Assembly: GCF_009729095.1 (NCBI RefSeq)
Contig: NZ_VTGX01000003.1
Coordinates: 496,001 to 560,000, forward strand
DNA: 64,000 nucleotides
Source of the DNA: Mycolicibacterium sp. CBMA 247
Lineage (GTDB): Bacteria; Actinomycetota; Actinomycetes; Mycobacteriales; Mycobacteriaceae
Reading direction: 5' to 3'
Within the stretch, counting starts at the first letter, position 1, and each line of letters begins with the position of its first letter. Of the stretch, positions 53,846 to 62,901 are shown piece by piece. The notes beneath the pieces were generated by a model, which was given only the letters and a program-made list of their open reading frames with translations, was not told where the DNA came from and searched no databases. A program made the translations under genes and the position numbers.

Positions 53846-54180
53846 CGGCCAACGATATCGACCGGCTCGGACGAACTGCACCCGGACGTTGATAGTCCTC
53901 GCTACCGGACGTTTTGATCCCCCGAGGCCGCCGCGACCTTTGGACAACAACCCCGACGCTCCGGTACACGGCGGAATCGAATATGGCGGGCTACCGGTAA
54001 AGCTCGGTGTTTTCATCTGATGAATCAGCGTGTTCGCTTCCTTAGACGCTTCACATTTCACATTGCGTCCATAGCCGTGCTAGCACGGTGTTACCGTGCG
54101 CCTTGAATTCAACTGTCAATGGACGGGACCGCGGAATCTAGACGGTCCGTGCACAACCGAATAACCCACTAGAGGAACCA
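53846..54180 (+). other. spacer with dispersed repeat copy 17
   Basis: Between the divergent transglutaminase-like and DUF805 genes. No other feature seen. Confidence 0.5.
53964..54027 (+). repeat. dispersed repeat copy 17
   Basis: Full-length; right arm altered (CTCGGTG), palindrome intact with centre T. Confidence 0.87.
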
Positions 54181-54648
54181 ATGACCCGCAGCGAGGACAC
54201 CCCGTTCGACATGCAGCACCCGTACCCATCCGAACCTGTCGGCGCGACCGATCCACGCGATCTCACGCTGCCCTTGTACGGCGCCACATTCGGCCAGGCA
54301 GTGTCGCGGTTCTTTCGCAGCTACGCCCGCTTCTCCGGCCGCGCGTCGCGCAGTGAGTACTGGTGGGTCCAGCTAGCAGTCACAGTGGTCGCCCTTCTCT
54401 GCGTGGCATTCGTCGCCGTAGCCGGAGATGCCAGCACGCTCGGGCGCATGTCCCTGGTACCCGTGGTGGTATTCGTCCTGGTGTGCGTGGTTCCAAGCTG
54501 GGCGCTCTTGGTCCGTAGGCTCCACGACGCCGACCTGTCAGGATGGCTGTCCCTGCTAACCGTGTTGCCCTACATCGGATTCGTGTTCCCGATCGTCTTC
54601 GGCGTACTGCCCGCCAAGCCGCTGGGAGAACGTTTCGACCGCCGCTGA
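54181..54648 (+). CDS. DUF805 membrane protein
   Basis: 155 residues. After a soluble start come the DUF805 marks FSGRASRSEYWW near residue 53 and LLVRRLHDADLSGW near 102, with four hydrophobic helices. The family is found near phage or secretion genes, with unknown function. GAGG lies 7 bp upstream of the ATG. No partner. Confidence 0.87.
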   Translation: MTRSEDTPFDMQHPYPSEPVGATDPRDLTLPLYGATFGQAVSRFFRSYARFSGRASRSEYWWVQLAVTVVALLCVAFVAVAGDASTLGRMSLVPVVVFVLVCVVPSWALLVRRLHDADLSGWLSLLTVLPYIGFVFPIVFGVLPAKPLGERFDRR

Positions 54649-54895
54649 GAATGAAGGCCTACCCGCCCGGAAGGCCCGGGATGCGCGCGCACGAGCTGGC
54701 CTCCTCCAACTCGAAGGCCCCGCTCCAGACCCGGCGATCCCGCAACGCATAAAGCGTCGCCGTTCATCCGACACACCAGCAAACGGGATTGTGGCGCGAC
54801 ACCCATCAAATCTGCTGTTCGGCCACTCCTACCCCACCCGCCAACGCCGCCAACTCCGCGCCAAAGAAAATCGCGCCGCCGACGACTAGTGACAC
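54649..54895 (+). other. possible gene remnant after DUF805
   Basis: An open frame to TAG 54893-54895 has good codon use (ARDARARAGLLQLEGPAPD, NLLFGHSYPTRQRRQLRAKE) but no start. It may be the end of a lost gene. Confidence 0.25.
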
Positions 54896-54929
54896 GGATA
54901 CCCCAGATTCGCTTGGCCGGCTTACTGAT

Positions 54930-55565
54930 TCACGTGGCGGCCGACCCACTAGCGCCGCCGGCCGCATCGGGATTAAGGATGTACAGGCCGGCAACCGTCC
55001 GATCGTCACGGAAGGTGATGCGAGCGACGAAATCACCGGCCTCAAAGATCAATGGCGTGTTGGTGGTGGTGAAGTCGCCTGCGCGCACGGCGACAGTGTC
55101 TCCGTGGCTCTCGTAGGACCCAGCCGACCCCACAATGTGAGCCCACGCCTCGGCAAGCCCTTCCTCGGTGAGCCCGTCGCGCATCGTGGCATCGAACCGC
55201 GCGCTGACATCAGCCCACCGGGCATGAGCAAGATCATCGATGACCGTCCTGGCCAGCTCGTCGGCCTCAGGAAGTGCAGTGGCGTTCATGACTTCTCCGG
55301 TTCGCGGATCAATCGACTTGCCGTAACGCTGGAAAGCGGCCTGACGCGATACACCGAGCACCTCGCCGATCTCCTGCCATGTTCGGCCCACCTCTCGTGC
55401 CTGCTGCACAGCCGCGGCCATCAATGCCTCCGCCCCGTCCTGAACCTCGTGCGCTGCACGCACCAACCCGAGCGGATCGTTCTCGCCACGCACAACCGGG
55501 GCAGCCAGGATCTGGCCGAGCTGGCGGTGAAGCTGCTGACCAGTCACAGTGAATGAACCAGACAC
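54930..55565 (-). CDS. HTH protein with DUF3887-like C-terminal domain
   Basis: 211 residues. The N-terminal third contains the helix-turn-helix REVGRTWQEIGEVLGVSRQAAFQRYG near residues 58-83. The C-terminal domain (ADVSARFDATMRDGLTEEGLAEAW, then GDTVAVRAGDF and FVARITFRDDRTVAGLYI) is a DUF3887/NTF2-like fold. It is likely a transcription factor that senses a ligand through the C-terminal cup. Inverted repeats just upstream (55597-55613) suggest autoregulation. Confidence 0.78.
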   Translation of the reverse strand: MSGSFTVTGQQLHRQLGQILAAPVVRGENDPLGLVRAAHEVQDGAEALMAAAVQQAREVGRTWQEIGEVLGVSRQAAFQRYGKSIDPRTGEVMNATALPEADELARTVIDDLAHARWADVSARFDATMRDGLTEEGLAEAWAHIVGSAGSYESHGDTVAVRAGDFTTTNTPLIFEAGDFVARITFRDDRTVAGLYILNPDAAGGASGSAAT

Positions 55566-55582
55566 GCGTCAATGATGGATTG

Positions 55583-55613
55583 ACAAACATTGATTCGTCA
55601 AGCAGCACTTGAC
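55583..55613 (-). promoter_or_regulatory. inverted repeats upstream of the DUF3887 regulator
   Basis: GTCAAG-CAGCA-CTTGAC (55597-55613) is a perfect 6-bp inverted repeat. It overlaps another TTGAC...GTCAA pair beginning at the TTGACAAACATTG stretch. It could be an operator and -35 region of the minus-strand gene. Confidence 0.4.
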
Positions 55614-55912
55614 GTCACCCCGCATCCACGGGGTCAACATTCAGAAGTTGATCAGGGGTTAGTTCTCAATAGTTGTTGAGAATGGCGGGTTTCCAGTAAA
55701 AGTCGCCGTGTTCATCTGATGAATTGCCAGCTTCGCCACCTTGCATTGAGCTGCTCCCCCGGATATGGGCCGGCGTAAATCGTCACTGGTGCTGCATGTT
55801 TCGGCAAGGAACGTTTGCATCTGACTCCGCCGCCTGCCAGCTGGCCAAGGGCGGCAACGGCACGATCCAGCCTGTCGTCGGCAAGACCGTCGCATGAGTG
55901 TGTTCCGTTACG
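55614..55912 (+). other. spacer with dispersed repeat copy 18
   Basis: No gene supported. Confidence 0.5.
55678..55725 (+). repeat. dispersed repeat copy 18 (left part diverged)
   Basis: ATGGCGGGTTTCCAGTAAAAG and CGCCGTG are kept, followed by TTCATCTGATGAATT. The first GAATACGG unit is lost. Confidence 0.82.
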
Positions 55913-56314
55913 CTAAGGCCGCAGGATGTCGGCCGGGGACACGGTTTCGACGAATGCGCGCGCCGCGGCGGCGAGTTTTCTGTCCGCGGTGGCCAGCGCG
56001 TCCGCCTGCAGCTGGGTCAGTGCGATGCACTCGGCCTGGTAGGTGTCCGGCCAGTTCAGCTTGGTGGCTACTCGCCATGCTTGATCCTGCAGTGCTCGGT
56101 CGCCGAGGAGCCGGATCCGCAGCCCACGGATATTATCGAGAACCTTCCGGCCGATCCGTTCATTGATCTCGCCGCGGTGCACCGATTTGTACACGAGGGC
56201 GAGCGCTTGCGAGCGCAGTAGCGTGGGAGCCGCCAGGCTGTGCTCCGGTGGAATGGTCGCTCCGTCAGCGGCGAGGTCGACGGCCACCTGTGCATCGATG
56301 ACGAATATTGTCAT
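55913..56314 (-). CDS. vapC: PIN-domain toxin, VapC-like
   Basis: 133 residues starting TIFVIDAQVAVDLAA (first acidic residue of the PIN site). A middle Glu is in YQAECIALTQLQADALATADRKLA, which also holds the second Asp; these make up the RNase centre. VapC toxins cut tRNA or rRNA and are held by a VapB antitoxin encoded just upstream. The 160 bp upstream show no clear antitoxin; only a short frame ends at the start codon (GTATGA). It may be an orphan. Confidence 0.8.
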   Translation of the reverse strand: MTIFVIDAQVAVDLAADGATIPPEHSLAAPTLLRSQALALVYKSVHRGEINERIGRKVLDNIRGLRIRLLGDRALQDQAWRVATKLNWPDTYQAECIALTQLQADALATADRKLAAAARAFVETVSPADILRP

Positions 56315-56476
56315 ACCAGCACCTTCGCATTGACCGCAGGTGTTCCGCTACAGCGATTGTCGTGGATTCGTGTGACAGCGTCGGCGCCGGCATATCAATC
56401 GACAGCAAACGATTAGCGTCATCGTCACGAGCTGCCGAATGACCACTGGATCGGCACCACAGTAATGCGGCGGGTA

Positions 56477-56950
56477 TCACGCCAACTCGTCGGCGATTGA
56501 TATCAACTGGCTGACCACTTCCGCTGCCGCACCGGATGTGTCGATCTCGTGGGTGGCTGCTTGCCGCAGGAGTGGCTCGATCTCGGCTGTGTCAGTCGCA
56601 ATCTTGCGGCGCTCGTCTGGTGTCTTGCCAAACGGGTTGTTGGTTCGCAGTTCCAGGCGCTGCAAGATGGTGTCGATTGGAGCGCTGAGAAGCACTACCG
56701 CGTCGAAGCGGTCATAGAAACGGCCCTGGTTGGCCACGGTGCCAGCCACAAACAACCGAGCATGGCGCGGCCGACCGAACAGCTCGTCAATAAGCGCTTC
56801 CCGCCACTGTGGTCCGCCGTCAACAACGTGGATCCACGGTCCGTAGTCGGTATCCACCGTCGCGAACCCGGCCAACGCCAAGCCCTCCAGCGCGGTCGAC
56901 TTTCCCACCCCGGACATCCCGGTCACAAGAACAGCCGGAAACTCCCCCAC
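56477..56950 (-). CDS. small P-loop kinase-like ATP-binding protein
   Basis: 157 residues with Walker A VTGMSGVGKSTALEGL at the start (residues 9-24). A later FGRPRHARLFVAGT, LLSAPIDTILQRLELRTNNPFGKTPDERRK gives the AAA_18/shikimate-kinase-like lid. It should bind ATP and phosphorylate a small substrate. It lies on the same strand as the PIN gene, 160 bp upstream of it. Confidence 0.75.
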   Translation of the reverse strand: MGEFPAVLVTGMSGVGKSTALEGLALAGFATVDTDYGPWIHVVDGGPQWREALIDELFGRPRHARLFVAGTVANQGRFYDRFDAVVLLSAPIDTILQRLELRTNNPFGKTPDERRKIATDTAEIEPLLRQAATHEIDTSGAAAEVVSQLISIADELA

Positions 56951-57058
56951 ACGTCACATTCAACCGGACTCGCACCCCCAACACCAGCGACCTGCACGAT
57001 GCCTCGACCGATTGCGCACACCGCATCCGAGGGAATACGGCGGCATACGTCTCTGCGG

Positions 57059-58033
57059 TTACGTCGCGGAGTTCCACCATGCAAGCACTCGTGTCCCGTA
57101 CAGGGTGAGCCATTTCGAAGGTTCTCCGGCAGGAACGTCGACCTCGAACCACACGCGTCCGGGTTGGCGACCGGACTGCCGCCAGGTGCCGTCGGGTTGC
57201 CTGGCGGCACGAATGATGCCGATTGCCTGGGTCATACGAGGATCGGGAAGCGCGCCATCGTGCAGCGCCGCCAGGCGGAAGTACTCACACACGTTGAGCG
57301 CGCTGTAGGACCAGCGAATGGGGTACGCGAAGTCGGTCACCCATGGCGCCACTGGCTCGTTCGTCGTCAGTCGTCGAACGAGCTGGCGTTCGAGCAGGTA
57401 CTCCTCCCCGCGGCGCCGCGCAGCGTGAACCTCAGCTGCGCTCCCGGCGGCTGCCTCGTAGGCAAGCAGTCCCTTGAGCGAATTCAGCGTCGAATGAAAC
57501 GACGACCGGTGCGATCCGTTCACCCACTCGCAGTTCCACCCGCCATCGGGCAACTGATGTTCGAGGAACCAGTCGACGATGGCACTGACATTCGCGCCCA
57601 GCCACACACCATTGGCCACTGTCCAGGCGTTGATGCAGCAATCCACCTCGCCCGACCAATAGGGCGAGCCGTCGTAGTCCCAGCGACTGTGCTCCTCGAG
57701 CAACTCGGCGGTCCGGCGTTCCCGTAGAACAGATGCGTCAAGTCCCCACTCCCGCAGCGTGTTCAACGTCCACGTCGTCGCCGTCCACGGCTGAGCACCT
57801 CCGGACGCCTCCGCATCGGCGAAGTCGTAGTCTGCCGGGAAGAATGAGCCACCGGCCCACTGACCGTCCTCATCTTGGAACGCCAACAGTCGTGCGCCGA
57901 AGCCCTCTGTCGCGACCCGTGACCGCGTCGCTTCCCACAACTGAGCCGACTCGCCCATCAGATCGCGCTCAACTTGCCAGCGCAGCGCCGGATCAGAGTC
58001 CAAGAGCCAGTCCTCCAGCGGCGCCTTCGTCAT
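57059..58033 (-). CDS. prenyltransferase/squalene-cyclase-fold repeat protein
   Basis: 324 residues of alpha/alpha toroid repeats. QDEDGQWAGG near residue 53, LPDGGWNCEWVNG near 162 and ARQPDGTWRQSG near 283 are the QW-like motifs. The fold is shared by terpene cyclases and alpha2-macroglobulin-like domains. The aspartates of a cyclase (DXDD) are not seen, so catalysis is uncertain. A lone gene, cytosolic, with no signal peptide. Confidence 0.78.
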   Translation of the reverse strand: MTKAPLEDWLLDSDPALRWQVERDLMGESAQLWEATRSRVATEGFGARLLAFQDEDGQWAGGSFFPADYDFADAEASGGAQPWTATTWTLNTLREWGLDASVLRERRTAELLEEHSRWDYDGSPYWSGEVDCCINAWTVANGVWLGANVSAIVDWFLEHQLPDGGWNCEWVNGSHRSSFHSTLNSLKGLLAYEAAAGSAAEVHAARRRGEEYLLERQLVRRLTTNEPVAPWVTDFAYPIRWSYSALNVCEYFRLAALHDGALPDPRMTQAIGIIRAARQPDGTWRQSGRQPGRVWFEVDVPAGEPSKWLTLYGTRVLAWWNSAT

Positions 58034-58418
58034 GAGGCCACGTTAGTCAAAAGAGCTGCGGATAGCCATGTTTGCGATCCAGGCCCCACAAATGGCCTGT
58101 CGCCCCGCTCATCTGATGCCAACAGGCCCGCCAAGCCTCTAAACATCGTGGCGATGAAGGAGGCGCATAGTGGGATGACTGTTGAAGCCCCGCCCCGAAA
58201 GGCCCTTATTCAGCAGCCTCCCAGGCCGGCACGTTCGAACCATCGCTGAGAATCCACGCGAGCCCCGGTGACATCAGCCGTGATACCTGCTTGATCGTCG
58301 GCGGACTGGGCTTTCGGCCATGCCGAGCAGGTTTGAAATCCCCGAGTTTGGATACGCCCTCAGTGGAACAGAAGGCAATCACTCCTGGACAACAGGAGTA
58401 TGGCGGAGGGAGCTTGAC
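58034..58418 (+). other. spacer upstream of the DUF1942 gene
   Basis: Contains the 62-bp repeat at 58329-58390. No other feature seen. Confidence 0.5.
58329..58390 (+). repeat. 62-bp repeat shared with 49698-49760, copy 2
   Basis: It ends 28 bp before the DUF1942 start, so it is probably that gene's promoter or leader. Confidence 0.75.
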
Positions 58419-58874
58419 ATGGCGTTCTCGCAGATCGCATTGAAAACGACGGCAGCTGCTGCTGGCATCGCGACGGCCGGAATCTTGGCGACAACACCGG
58501 CGTTCGCCGACCCGGAAGTGCTGCAGTTTGGCCAAATGGCAGAAATTCCCACTATGGGTGGCGCCATCGACTACACCGTGAGTAACTTGCAACCCAGCGG
58601 TCACAATGACGGCGTGTGGTCCGCCGATGTAACGGCCCGAGCCGTGAGCGGCTCGCCGACTCCGAACGTTGCCGATTTCAACGCGCGGGCTGCCAACAAC
58701 TCCACCTACGCGGATATGAAGGGAAACGAGACGGAGGGCCTTCCCAACCAACCGATCGCGCCGGGCACCCAAACAACTGGGAAGATTTACTTCGACGTAA
58801 GAGGTGGCACAGCGCCCGACAGCGTTGTTTATCGGGATGCCGGGGGTACCGATAAGGTGGTCTGGAAGGGCTAA
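58419..58874 (+). CDS. secreted MPT63/DUF1942 family protein
   Basis: ATG 58419 follows GGAGGG and gives 151 residues. A signal peptide covers residues 1-31 (LKTTAAAAGIATAGIL, cleavage after AFA). The mature part has the DUF1942 marks VSNLQPSG, VWSADVTARAVSGSPTPNVADFNAR (split by a turn) and TTGKIYFDVRGG. MPT63-type proteins are small immunoglobulin-like beta sandwiches secreted only by mycobacteria; their role is unknown. A strong taxonomic marker. Confidence 0.87.
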   Translation: MAFSQIALKTTAAAAGIATAGILATTPAFADPEVLQFGQMAEIPTMGGAIDYTVSNLQPSGHNDGVWSADVTARAVSGSPTPNVADFNARAANNSTYADMKGNETEGLPNQPIAPGTQTTGKIYFDVRGGTAPDSVVYRDAGGTDKVVWKG

Positions 58875-59136
58875 CCGCCTTGCCTCACCCGGGCCGAAAA
58901 GCAGGAATTGGCCGCTAAAGACATCGTCACGGGCTTGAACACCAGAAACCCCGACAACGTCGAGCTTCTCCGTATCCACGGACACCATCGCCATCGCGCC
59001 GGGAATGGGTGGTTTCTGGGCCGAAGCCGCTCTGGAGAAGAAGGATTAGGCGTGTCTCGCGTTTAGAGAAACGAGACAGATCAGATCCTGTCCGGGTGGG
59101 CGACCCCGGGGCGCTGGCGCAGTACCGTCACAACTT
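58875..59136 (+). other. spacer with a coding remnant
   Basis: Bases about 58890-58985 read AKDIVTGLNTRNPDNVELLRI in one frame. This looks like a piece of a small secreted-protein gene. No start or end is clear. Confidence 0.35.
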
Positions 59137-60114
59137 GTGGCTGCTGAATCGTTGCTTGAGGCTCAGGTTTATGACGAGGGTCTGCTTCATGTCGGTGACG
59201 GCAACCGCCTGTATTGGCAGTGCAGGGGCAATACAAACGGTCGCCCGGTACTGATTGTTCATGGCGGGCCGGGGTCAGGACGCTCGCGCAACGCCCACAA
59301 ATCGTTCGATCCCGAACAATTTCACGTTGTGTTGTTCGACCAGCGAGGATGCGGCGACAGTGTGCCCAACGCTGCCGATCCCACTACCGACATGGGGTGC
59401 AACACCACCGAACATCTGCTTGCCGATATCGAACTTCTCCGTGAGCATCTGGGTATTGGTCAATGGCTGCTCTACGGGGGATCGTGGGCATCGACGCTGA
59501 TCCTCGCCTACGCCCAGCGCCACCCTGAACGCGTTACCGGCATCATCCTGGTCGGAGTCACGATGAGCCGGCCACAAGAGATCGACTGGCTCTACCGCGG
59601 CCTCCGTCTGCTGCTGCCTATCGAATGGGAACGATTCCGCTCGGGCGTGCCTGTCGATGACCGCGACGGCAACCTCGTCGAGGCGTATCGGCGGCTGATG
59701 GAAAGCCCTGATCTTGCCACTCGGGAGCAGGCCGTCCAGAACTGGTGCGCGTGGGAAGACGCAGTGATTGCACACGAAACCCTCGGTACGCCAGGCCAAT
59801 ACAGCGCCAAACCAGACGCGGCGAAGTTGGCGTTTGTCCGGATCTGTACGCACTACTTCGCCCACAACGCCTGGCTCGATGACGGACAACTATTGCGAGA
59901 TGCCCACCGTCTCGCCAGGATTCCGGGAGTGCTGATTCACGGACGTCTCGATCTGTCAGGGCCGCTGCTCACCGCGTGGGAACTAGCTCAGGCGTGGCCA
60001 GCCGCAGAGCTGAGGATCATCGACGATTCGGGTCACACCGGCAGCCCCGCCATGGCCGAGGTGATCGCTGACGCAATTGCACGCCTCACCGCGGTTGGCC
60101 CGGCCGCTTCGTGA
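59137..60114 (+). CDS. pip: proline iminopeptidase-like alpha/beta hydrolase
   Basis: 325 residues from GTG 59137. It has the peptidase S33 marks VHGGPGSG near residue 43, FDQRGCGDS near 68, the nucleophile YGGSWASTLIL near 113, LIHGRLDLSGP near 268 and the final DSGHTGS. Members release N-terminal proline from peptides in the cytosol. The protein is complete. It stands alone. Confidence 0.88.
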   Translation: MAAESLLEAQVYDEGLLHVGDGNRLYWQCRGNTNGRPVLIVHGGPGSGRSRNAHKSFDPEQFHVVLFDQRGCGDSVPNAADPTTDMGCNTTEHLLADIELLREHLGIGQWLLYGGSWASTLILAYAQRHPERVTGIILVGVTMSRPQEIDWLYRGLRLLLPIEWERFRSGVPVDDRDGNLVEAYRRLMESPDLATREQAVQNWCAWEDAVIAHETLGTPGQYSAKPDAAKLAFVRICTHYFAHNAWLDDGQLLRDAHRLARIPGVLIHGRLDLSGPLLTAWELAQAWPAAELRIIDDSGHTGSPAMAEVIADAIARLTAVGPAAS

Positions 60115-60370
60115 CCAGACCCTCACCCACGCTCCCCCACCACATAGCTCTACGGCGCACCTTCGATGATGAGCCGCACATCATCATGGCAAACTGCGCA
60201 GGGAGATTGCACACGAACCGAATTCGCAGTGCTATCGCTGATTCTCAGCGAGTCGTCAGCAGTTTCACAGCACTGCAGGCGAATTGAGTAGCGCACTACT
60301 CAAGTCAGCCCTCACAGCAGGTGGAAACATCGCCGCTGCAACCGAATCAGGGCCGATCGAGGAGGAAGCG

Positions 60371-60826
60371 ATGTCTATTCTGGACGACTTGTTTACCGCA
60401 GCTGCGCAGTTGCGACCATCACAGGGCGCCATCTGGACATATGTGGCAGTTACGATCACCCCTGCAGCGACCTATCCCAAGGCAGGCTCGCCACAGCCCA
60501 TAGTCGCAGGTTGGGGACAACTCAACTACACGCCACCCGAGCCCGTCAACGTGGTTCGATGGCACGGCTTCCTGGCACCGCACTTCGACGGGAATCTCGA
60601 ACTAACCTCCTACGCGCAAGGCTTCGGCAAGCCTGCGTCGTCGCCAGAGCCCATCAAGTTGGCGATCGAGAGCTCGGGCACGTTGGAGGTCAAGCTGCCC
60701 AACAGCCAATCCGTACAAGTCAAGCCCGAAATCGATTCCACAACCAACGTCGTCTCCGGTGCCGTCGGGGCCAACTACATCGCCATCAGTCTGTCAGGAG
60801 TTACCCAGGCTCAAGTTCCGCAATAA
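60371..60826 (+). CDS. hypothetical protein with beta-rich fold
   Basis: ATG 60371 has a strong ribosome site (GAGGAGGAAGCG) and gives 151 residues. A short helical start (SILDDLFTAAAQLRPSQGA) precedes a beta-rich body (YVAVTITPAATYPK, LAIESSGTLEVKLPNSQ). It resembles a soluble small beta sandwich; I do not recognise the family. Repeat copy 19 follows. Confidence 0.62.
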   Translation: MSILDDLFTAAAQLRPSQGAIWTYVAVTITPAATYPKAGSPQPIVAGWGQLNYTPPEPVNVVRWHGFLAPHFDGNLELTSYAQGFGKPASSPEPIKLAIESSGTLEVKLPNSQSVQVKPEIDSTTNVVSGAVGANYIAISLSGVTQAQVPQ

Positions 60827-61249
60827 CTCAGTCTGTGTTCCGGTTCGGCCCTGCCGTGGTGGTTTCCGCGTTCTACGGTGTGGCAGTGCCTCTCCCCTGC
60901 CACATCTCGACCGATTCGATACTCAGCATCGGCAGGAATACGGCGAGATCGAATATGGCGGGTTACCAGCAGAGTACGCCGTTTTCACCAGATGAATCAG
61001 GTCGGCCCGCGCACCCATCCGTGCCCTATGTCAGCGGTGGCTCATAAGCCTGCTGCAGTCATCCACGCCGCGCATCGTTGGCCTGCCGGAGTCGCTCCGC
61101 CGCGCTGCCGACAGAGCGACATTCGAAGGCACCAGTTCATAACTTGAAACCAAGCATTGATCTCAAGAACGAGCAGCGATATGTTCGGTGTGTCAGCGTT
61201 GATCCCGGCGACGCTGGTGAGCAAACTCGAGCCCATCGTGGGGTGTGCG
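60827..61249 (+). other. spacer with dispersed repeat copy 19
   Basis: No gene supported. Confidence 0.5.
60885..60999 (+). repeat. dispersed repeat copy 19 with long left flank
   Basis: Core at 60936-60999. The left flank AGTGCCTCTCCCCTGCCACA is shared with copies 3 and 7. GGCG/CGCC stem. One base differs in the palindrome (TTCACCAGATGAA). It is the last copy in the window. Confidence 0.9.
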
Positions 61250-61861
61250 ATGCGAATTGCCGTGATCGGAGCCGGATCCGTTGGCAGGACACTGGGTAAG
61301 GCGTGGCAGCAGCAGGGCCACGACGTCACCTACGGGGTGCCGAAACCAGACGACGGCAAATACGCGCCACTGGGCTCCACGGTTGCGACCAACGCCCAAG
61401 CCGCCGCGGACGCCGAGGTCATCGTCCTGTGCACACCGTGGGATGCCACCCGGCAGGCACTGACGGCCTGCGGCGACATCGGCGGCAAGGTGATCATCGA
61501 CTGCACCAACCCGCTCAGCGCCGACGCCGCCGCATTGACTGTGGGCCACACCACCTCCGGTGCCGAGCACGTCGCCCAGTGGGCCTCCGGTGGGCGTGTC
61601 TGCAAGGCGCTCAATCAGATTGGCGCGTCGATGATGGACGCACCCCAGCTGCGGGGGGTCCCGGTGATGTTCGTATGCGGCGACGACGACGCGGCCAAGA
61701 AGATCACGCTGAGCCTGGTTCACGAGCTCGGCTTCGAGGCGGTCGACGCCGGCGACCTCACGGCGGCGCGACTACTTGAACCATTTGGCCTGTTGTGGAT
61801 TCACCTGGCATTGCGCCGCGGACTTGGCAGGAACTGGGGTTTTGGAATCCTTCGTGGCTGA
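61250..61861 (+). CDS. NADPH-dependent F420 reductase-like / NAD(P)-binding oxidoreductase
   Basis: ATG 61250 gives 203 residues starting RIAVIGAGSVGRTLGKAW (Rossmann motif). It continues with VIVLCTPWDA near residue 62 and KVIIDCTNPLSAD near 82. This matches F420:NADPH oxidoreductase-type proteins, which carry hydride between NADPH and coenzyme F420. The F420 reading fits a mycobacterium. The gene is complete; the remnant of mraY follows. Confidence 0.82.
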   Translation: MRIAVIGAGSVGRTLGKAWQQQGHDVTYGVPKPDDGKYAPLGSTVATNAQAAADAEVIVLCTPWDATRQALTACGDIGGKVIIDCTNPLSADAAALTVGHTTSGAEHVAQWASGGRVCKALNQIGASMMDAPQLRGVPVMFVCGDDDAAKKITLSLVHELGFEAVDAGDLTAARLLEPFGLLWIHLALRRGLGRNWGFGILRG

Positions 61862-61999
61862 GCCGGTCCGACGCCGAACCGGGGAAGCCGTGGCAGCGAT
61901 CAGAGCGGGGCGGGCGTCCAGGTACGAGCCAAACCCCGGCCTTTCCCAGCTTGGATGGCCGCGCGCGGCGCGCCAGCTCTGACAAACACCGGCGGAAAG

Positions 62000-62227
62000 G
62001 TGGGCGCACTGTTCGTGGCTGAGGTGATCTCGGTCGTCATCCAGGTTGTGTCGTTCCGCACCACCGGACGACGGGTCTTTCGCTTGACCCCGCTTCACCA
62101 CCACTTCGAGCTGATGGGCTGGCCAGAGAACACACTGACCATTCGGTTCTGGCTGATTACGGCCATCGCCTGCGGCCTCGGAGTGGCGCTCTTCTACAGC
62201 GAATGGTTGGCGGCCGTGGGAGCCTGA
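62000..62227 (+). pseudogene. mraY: C-terminal fragment of mraY
   Basis: The last 75 codons read VGALFVAEVISVVIQV, LTPLHHHFELMGW, TIRFWLITAIACGLG and YSEWLAAVGA. This is the end of phospho-MurNAc-pentapeptide translocase, including the HHHFE metal-binding loop. The first 280 residues are absent, and the essential gene must lie elsewhere in the chromosome. No other division-cluster gene is near, so it is a displaced fragment. Confidence 0.82.
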
Positions 62228-62503
62228 GCACCGGGTGTGCGGGCAACCGCTGGCATGGGTCTGGAACGGCTTCTCGTCCGTCCTATTCACCACAGCCCAA
62301 CAGATCCGGCCCATCAGACGTCAGTAAACACTTGGTAATCCACAACCTAGCCTCTCCAAGATCGCGACCCTGCAGAGCACCGCGATCACCCAAGTCGGCG
62401 GCGATCAAACAAGGAAGTCCACAAGCCAGTATCCCGACCTCGACGGTGGTACTTTCGCTTCATCAAATCGCCGAATTACGGCGCGCCCAGGAGGGAAACG
62501 GTC

Positions 62504-62815
62504 ATGCCAGCAAAGCAATCCGGAGTGGCAGCACTCTTCGCGGCGACAAGCGCAGCTGTTGCAATCGCCGCCGCACCCGTCGCCGTCGCGGACACATGCG
62601 ACCCCACCGCCACCGTATGCCAGGGTAGCGAAGTCCAAACCGACACCCCCCCACCGGATTCCGCCCCATCGGTGTCCGCGGATGATCAATATCCCAACGA
62701 CAGCGACTGGTACTTCAACCCGGCAGGCGGCGGGACAGAGCTGCAACCCGCGCAGCCACCAACACACAGCGGCTCAACCGGGGGCAGCGGAGGCGGCGGA
62801 GGCGGACACCGCTAG
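62504..62815 (+). CDS. small secreted glycine-rich protein
   Basis: ATG 62504 follows GGAGGG and gives 103 residues. The signal peptide covers residues 1-29 (VAALFAATSAAVAIAAAPVA, cleavage after AVA). The mature part is acidic and proline-rich and ends in a glycine-rich tail (GGSGGGGGGHR). Two cysteines (DTCDPTATVCQG) could pair. A cell-wall or secreted protein of unknown role. Confidence 0.72.
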   Translation: MPAKQSGVAALFAATSAAVAIAAAPVAVADTCDPTATVCQGSEVQTDTPPPDSAPSVSADDQYPNDSDWYFNPAGGGTELQPAQPPTHSGSTGGSGGGGGGHR

Positions 62816-62901
62816 CGGTCGAACCGGCACCACAGAGATTCCGAACCTTCCTCCGAATCACACAGCCTTCCGTTACGCACCAACAGCTTAGGAGATTGGC
62901 C

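Noticed and set aside
56315..56476. VapB antitoxin upstream of the PIN toxin
   Set aside because: The frame ending at the toxin start has no AbrB or ribbon-helix-helix features and no proper start codon.
56463..56480. Repeat fragment at the end of the P-loop kinase gene
   Set aside because: The match AATGCGGCGGGTATCAC is short, lies in or at the edge of a gene and lacks the rest of the core.
57028..57050. Twentieth repeat copy
   Set aside because: Only GGGAATACGGCGGCATACG resembles the left unit. The second unit, hairpin and palindrome are absent.
8873..60999. The repeats as integron attC sites or a CRISPR array
   Set aside because: Spacing is irregular (1-9 kb) and genes lie in both orientations. 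No GTTRRRY core pair or integron integrase is seen, and there are no uniform spacers or cas genes.
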